In this document: positions 6,365 through 9,564 of the stretch, piece by piece | Layout of the letters: each line of letters starts with the position of its first letter | Position numbering within the stretch: the first letter of the stretch is position 1 | Source of the DNA: an uncultured Bacteroidota bacterium | GTDB taxonomy: Bacteria; Bacteroidota; Bacteroidia; Chitinophagales; Chitinophagaceae | Reading direction: 5' to 3' | DNA length: 9,564 nucleotides | NCBI GenBank assembly: GCA_903905685.1 | Contig: CAIVHI010000270.1 | Span: forward strand, 1 to 9,564 | The notes under the pieces: model-generated | What the model saw: the letters and a program-made list of their open reading frames with translations, nothing else | Databases searched by the model: none | What the model was told of the DNA's origin: nothing | Translations under genes and position numbers: made by a program

Positions 6365-7135
6365 ATGTATACCCTCAAGAAAAGTTTGGGGCAACACTTC
6401 CTTCACGACGAGGGCGTTTGCAAAAAGATTGTCGCATCGGCATCCCTAACGCCGGGAACCCAATTGCTGGAAGTGGGGCCGGGTGGAGGCGCATTATCCA
6501 AATACCTCATTCAGGTGCCCGACATCACCTATCTGGCAGTTGAGGTAGATAAGGAAAAGGCCGATTACCTCAATAGGGTATACCCCGTGATGCAGGGCAA
6601 AATAATATGTACCGACATTCTAACGGTGCCTATGCCCTTCGAGTCGCGTTTCAACGTCATCGGCAATTTCCCATACAATATATCATCCCCCATCATGTTC
6701 CGCATATTGGAATGGGAGCCCTTTGTGGGAGAGGTGGTCGGCATGTTCCAAAAGGAAGTGGCCGTGCGCATAAGCGGCAGTCCGGGCTCTAAAGATTATG
6801 GCATCTTAAGCGTGCTGATGCAGGCGTTCTTCAAAACCACTTACCTCTTTGATGTGGCCGAAGGCTGCTTCACACCGCCACCTAAGGTGAAAAGCGGGGT
6901 GGTGAGGTTCGAAAACATTGGCAACCCGCACGGTATTGCCGACAAGCGGAAGTTTATGATTCTGGTAAAGGCGGCCTTCAACCAGCGGCGCAAAACCCTT
7001 CGCAATGCGCTCAAGAGCATCCTGCCGCTCAATGCGGCCGACACCCCGCTCCTCAATAAGAGGGCCGAGCAACTGTCGGTAGCCGAATTTGTAGTGCTTT
7101 ACAAAATCTTCCTCAATGAGCCTGTTGAAAGCTAA
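6365..7135 (+). CDS. rsmA: 16S rRNA (adenine(1518)-N(6)/adenine(1519)-N(6))-dimethyltransferase RsmA (KsgA)
   Basis: A 256-residue cytoplasmic methyltransferase that dimethylates two adjacent adenines in the 3' terminal hairpin of 16S rRNA with S-adenosylmethionine, a late step in small-subunit assembly; loss is classically linked to kasugamycin resistance. The N-terminus KKSLGQHFL (5-13) is the family signature and fixes the start at 6365; the open frame extends 42 codons further up but that part looks non-coding. EVGPGGGAL (36-44) is the SAM-binding motif I. NFPYNISSP (101-109) is the catalytic N-[LF]-P-Y motif IV. The C-terminal domain has AAFNQRRKTLRNAL (203-216), also typical. Length is normal. 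The hydroxyacid dehydrogenase gene starts inside its 3' end with a 20-bp overlap, so the two are probably translated from one message. No convincing promoter was found directly upstream. Confidence 0.95.
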   Translation: MYTLKKSLGQHFLHDEGVCKKIVASASLTPGTQLLEVGPGGGALSKYLIQVPDITYLAVEVDKEKADYLNRVYPVMQGKIICTDILTVPMPFESRFNVIGNFPYNISSPIMFRILEWEPFVGEVVGMFQKEVAVRISGSPGSKDYGILSVLMQAFFKTTYLFDVAEGCFTPPPKVKSGVVRFENIGNPHGIADKRKFMILVKAAFNQRRKTLRNALKSILPLNAADTPLLNKRAEQLSVAEFVVLYKIFLNEPVES

Positions 7136-8069
7136 ATGCAAGAAGGTACTGATAGCGGCCAAGGTACACGATGTGCTCAAGGACGGCCTCCGCAAACTTG
7201 GGTATGACGTTGTGACCGATGAAAACGCCGGTCAGAAATATGCAATGGCTGTAGCGAACGAATTTGTAGGAGTTGTCACGTCTACGCGCTTGATTATTGA
7301 TCAACCATTTCTGGACGCCGCCGTCAACTTGGAGTGGGTGGGGCGTATGGGCTCCGGCATGGAAATCATCGATGTTGACTACGCTGCCCTAAAGAACGTG
7401 CAGTGCTTTAGCAGTCCGGAGGGTAATTGCAATGCCGTTGCGGAGCATGCCGTCGGCATGTTGTTGGCTTTGATGCGCAAAATCGCATCGTCGGGTATGG
7501 AGCTTCGCAATGGGGAGTGGCACCGGGAGGAGAATCGCGGGTGGGAGTTGGAGGGGCGAACGGTAGGTATCGTGGGTTTTGGGCATACCGGCCGGGCATT
7601 TGCCAAAAAGCTTTCGGGTTTCGACGTAAGCGTGTTGGCTTACGATAAACAGGAAGTCGATATTGCGGGAATGGCGCATGTTGTGCCGGCTTCCTTGCAA
7701 ACCATACAGGAATGCACAGATGTGTTGAGTTTTCACGTGCCGTTGCTGGAGGATACCCATCACTATTTCGATGCCGCTTTTTGTCGTGCCATGCGAAAGC
7801 CCTTCATCCTGATGAACACGTCGCGGGGGCCGGTTGTGGATACCGAGGTAGTGCTGGCTGGGCTGGGCACGGGCCGGATTCTAGGTGCATGTATGGACGT
7901 GTTCGAGCTCGAGTCTCCGTTCGCCGACACCGGCTACGCTGCCATGGCTCACCAATTGTTCAGTCACCCCAAGGTGGTGGCCACACCACACATTGCCGGC
8001 TATACCCATGAAGCCCTTTATAAGATGAGCAGCGTCTTACTCAAAAAGATAGAAAACAGGGCAGTATGA
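7116..8069 (+). CDS. D-isomer-specific 2-hydroxyacid dehydrogenase (SerA-like, without ACT domain)
   Basis: A 317-residue NAD-dependent oxidoreductase of the D-2-hydroxyacid dehydrogenase family, which interconverts 2-hydroxyacids and 2-oxoacids; phosphoglycerate dehydrogenase, the first serine-synthesis enzyme, is one member. The Rossmann motif is GIVGFGHTGR (151-160, G154-x-G156-x-x-G159). NTSRGPVVD (234-242) carries the catalytic Arg237, Glu266 lies in the DVFELESP segment, and His292 lies in TPHIAGYT, so the catalytic Arg-Glu-His set is complete. NAVAEHAVGMLLALMR (106-121) is the conserved helix before the cofactor domain. There is no C-terminal ACT regulatory domain; the length fits the short form, so serine-pathway feedback control of the E. 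coli type is not expected. The substrate cannot be fixed from sequence; phosphoglycerate, glyoxylate/hydroxypyruvate or another acid are all possible. It overlaps rsmA by 20 bp and has no visible terminator after it. Confidence 0.9.
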   Translation: MSLLKAKCKKVLIAAKVHDVLKDGLRKLGYDVVTDENAGQKYAMAVANEFVGVVTSTRLIIDQPFLDAAVNLEWVGRMGSGMEIIDVDYAALKNVQCFSSPEGNCNAVAEHAVGMLLALMRKIASSGMELRNGEWHREENRGWELEGRTVGIVGFGHTGRAFAKKLSGFDVSVLAYDKQEVDIAGMAHVVPASLQTIQECTDVLSFHVPLLEDTHHYFDAAFCRAMRKPFILMNTSRGPVVDTEVVLAGLGTGRILGACMDVFELESPFADTGYAAMAHQLFSHPKVVATPHIAGYTHEALYKMSSVLLKKIENRAV

Positions 8070-8456
8070 CGTGGAATGGCACCGAAAACCGGAATCGTTA
8101 AAAAAAACTTTGCGAAACACCCAAGATTTTCAGCCCGTTCTACGTCAATATCGGTATGGCAACCCAAATCGCCTGAAATTCAGGTTCGAGGGCTTTAGTT
8201 AAAGAAGGTGTTTCGATGCAATTTGTTCTGAGATGTGCCTGAAATCCGATTATAAGTGCATATTTCGGAATGTTTAAATTTGGCGCGGAAATTAGAGCGG
8301 CAAGCGTTGGATACCATGGAGAAACAAGGAGTTTTTGCTTAAAAGGCGGAGGATTTTGAAGCCGGGACAACCGAAAAATTAATTTTGGGGCTCTTGGTTT
8401 TTAACAGATTTTTCTATCTTTACGGCTCATTTGCTAATAATTTATTAACATTGAAT
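8070..8456. other. 387-bp intergenic stretch without a convincing gene
   Basis: Between the dehydrogenase stop and the receptor start I see no RNA gene and no strong terminator. A minus-strand frame (8370-8140, 76 codons, TTG start) is open but has no recognisable domain, no leader and no partner, so I do not call it a gene. The stretch holds a small palindrome CCTGAAATTCAGG (8172-8184) with a partial copy GCCTGAAATC at 8237-8246. The last 65 bp carry the receptor promoter and an A/T-rich leader. It could be a dispersed repeat or a decayed gene. Confidence 0.4.
8394..8422 (+). promoter_or_regulatory. Predicted promoter of the TonB-dependent receptor gene
   Basis: TATCTTTA (8415-8422) matches TAnnTTTG except for the last base, and TTG at 8394-8396 lies 18 nt upstream, within the Bacteroidota range. 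Transcription would begin near 8428, giving a leader of about 30 nt rich in A and T (TAATAATTTATTAAC) and with no Shine-Dalgarno sequence. Confidence 0.5.
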
Positions 8457-9564
8457 ATGATACGTACACTACGTCAACTGTTTTTGGGGGTTCTGTTGGT
8501 TTTTGCATGGTCTTCGGGCTTCGCCCAAGGTATCTATGGGCGGGTATTGGACGAAAAGAAACAGCCAATTGGAAGTGCCATTGTTCAGGCATTTCAAGGT
8601 GGTATCGTTAAGGGCGGTGCAGCAACCGATTATGAAGGTAACTTCGAAATCAAACCTCTCGAAAGCGGCTACTATTTTTTGGTGGTAACCTACTTGGGTT
8701 ACGATACCGAAAAAATCAAGGATGTAGTCGTTCCACCCAACGACGACATCAAGGTGGATTTCTCCATGTCGCCCCACGCTGTTGAGGCCAATGTGAAAAA
8801 GCCGATTATAGTAAGGGCGTACAAGAAACCGCTTGTAGGTACATTGGATCACACCATGACCGCCGAGGAAATCAAGACCATGCCGACCTCGCAGATTGCA
8901 GATGCCGCAGCCACATCGCCAGGCAGCTACCAGCAGAAGAGGGGTGGTGAAATCAACATGTCGGGTGCCCGCGTCGAGGGTACCTTATATATCATCGATG
9001 GTGTTCAGGTTCAGTATATTGCAGGAAACAGGAGTGGTGTTGATTTGGCCTCCGGTTCTGTAGAACAAATGGAAGTGTCGCCTTCAGGTATCGAAGCCAA
9101 GTATGGTGACGTATCGGGTGGCGTGGTAAACATCACCACCAAGGGTGCAACCCAAAAATATGCGGGTGGTGTAACGGCAGAACATTCCTTAGATGGCTAT
9201 AACAACAGCATGGTGAACGTCCGTTTGTCGGGTCCAATTTGGAAACAGGCCATTAAGGGCGACAGCAACCATACCAAGAAACCGGTAATGGGTTTCTCGT
9301 TGAATGCAGAATATCATGAAGATCATAACCGTTACCCCTCCTACTTCGGCGATTATGTAGTTAAGTCAGACGTATTGAACAAGCTTCAAGCGAAGCCACT
9401 TACCGAAGTGGTTGACAATACGGGCGCACAAAAGTTTTTCCTGTCGTCACAGTATATCGATGCAAGCGATTTGCAGACTACCAAAGTTCCACCACATGAT
9501 AATATCAAGGAATGGCGTTTGAACGGTAAGATCAACTATCAACCCGAAGAATCGATTAGTGTAG
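8457..9564 (+). CDS. TonB-dependent outer-membrane receptor with carboxypeptidase-regulatory-like domain (3' end outside window)
   Basis: The first 369 codons of an outer-membrane transporter; the frame is open to the right edge. Residues 1-24 are a signal peptide (MIRTLRQLFLGVLLVFAW, then SSGFAQ before cleavage). Residues 25-105 form the beta-sandwich regulatory-like domain common in Bacteroidota receptors (GIYGRVLDEKKQPIGSAIV, then TDYEGNFEIKPLESGYY). A linker with IIVRAYKKP (117-125) could hold the TonB box. The plug domain spans about 130-230, with MPTSQIADAAATSPG, the LYIIDGVQV strand (177-185) and EAKYGDVSGGVVNITTKG (213-230), its conserved end. After it the beta-barrel begins. It lacks the signature segments I would look for in a clear SusC protein and no SusD gene is visible, so the substrate is open. 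Start chosen at the ATG that directly precedes the signal peptide, about 30 nt after the predicted transcription start. Confidence 0.9.
   Translation, partial: MIRTLRQLFLGVLLVFAWSSGFAQGIYGRVLDEKKQPIGSAIVQAFQGGIVKGGAATDYEGNFEIKPLESGYYFLVVTYLGYDTEKIKDVVVPPNDDIKVDFSMSPHAVEANVKKPIIVRAYKKPLVGTLDHTMTAEEIKTMPTSQIADAAATSPGSYQQKRGGEINMSGARVEGTLYIIDGVQVQYIAGNRSGVDLASGSVEQMEVSPSGIEAKYGDVSGGVVNITTKGATQKYAGGVTAEHSLDGYNNSMVNVRLSGPIWKQAIKGDSNHTKKPVMGFSLNAEYHEDHNRYPSYFGDYVVKSDVLNKLQAKPLTEVVDNTGAQKFFLSSQYIDASDLQTTKVPPHDNIKEWRLNGKINYQPEESISV

Noticed and set aside
8469..8852. 127-codon minus-strand open frame opposite the receptor start
   Set aside because: The plus strand here encodes a clear signal peptide and regulatory-like domain; the antisense frame has no independent support.

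Overview
The window looks like a chromosomal segment of a Bacteroidota bacterium with a mid-range GC content. Four things point there: a TonB-dependent receptor with an N-terminal carboxypeptidase-regulatory-like domain; a remnant of a type IX secretion (T9SS) C-terminal sorting domain; promoters of the TTG-N(17-24)-TAnnTTTG type; and start codons with A/T-rich leaders instead of Shine-Dalgarno sequences. I cannot name the genus. No RNA genes, CRISPR arrays, insertion sequences or phage genes are visible.

Layout. Positions 1-375 hold the possible first 11 codons of a minus-strand gene that runs off the left edge, and a decayed plus-strand fragment of a T9SS sorting domain broken at a G6 run. 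Two minus-strand genes follow: a TauE/SafE-type membrane transporter (376-1143) and a secreted right-handed beta-helix protein (1269-2750) whose start is either TTG or hidden by a frameshift. Divergent from these is a plus-strand pair: a LutB-type iron-sulfur protein (2926-4299) and, 25 bp on, a polysaccharide-deacetylase-like protein (4325-5620). A terminator hairpin at 5619-5645 separates this pair from a convergent small secreted lipocalin-like protein (5673-6125, minus). That gene has a predicted promoter and a perfect 10-bp inverted repeat at the start of its message. Divergent again are rsmA (16S rRNA dimethyltransferase, 6365-7135) and an overlapping D-2-hydroxyacid dehydrogenase gene (7116-8069). 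After a 387-bp stretch without a convincing gene comes a TonB-dependent outer-membrane receptor (8457 to the right edge) with a good promoter.

The genes do not form one obvious pathway. This is a mixed housekeeping and cell-envelope region: central metabolism (LutB, the hydroxyacid dehydrogenase), ribosome maturation (RsmA), transport (TauE, TonB receptor) and exported or surface functions (beta-helix, lipocalin-like, deacetylase-like). I did not find a clearly new multi-gene system. The observations most worth a second look are the frameshifted sorting-domain remnant, the unusual start of the beta-helix gene, the 5'-end hairpin of the lipocalin-like gene, and the unexplained 8070-8456 spacer.
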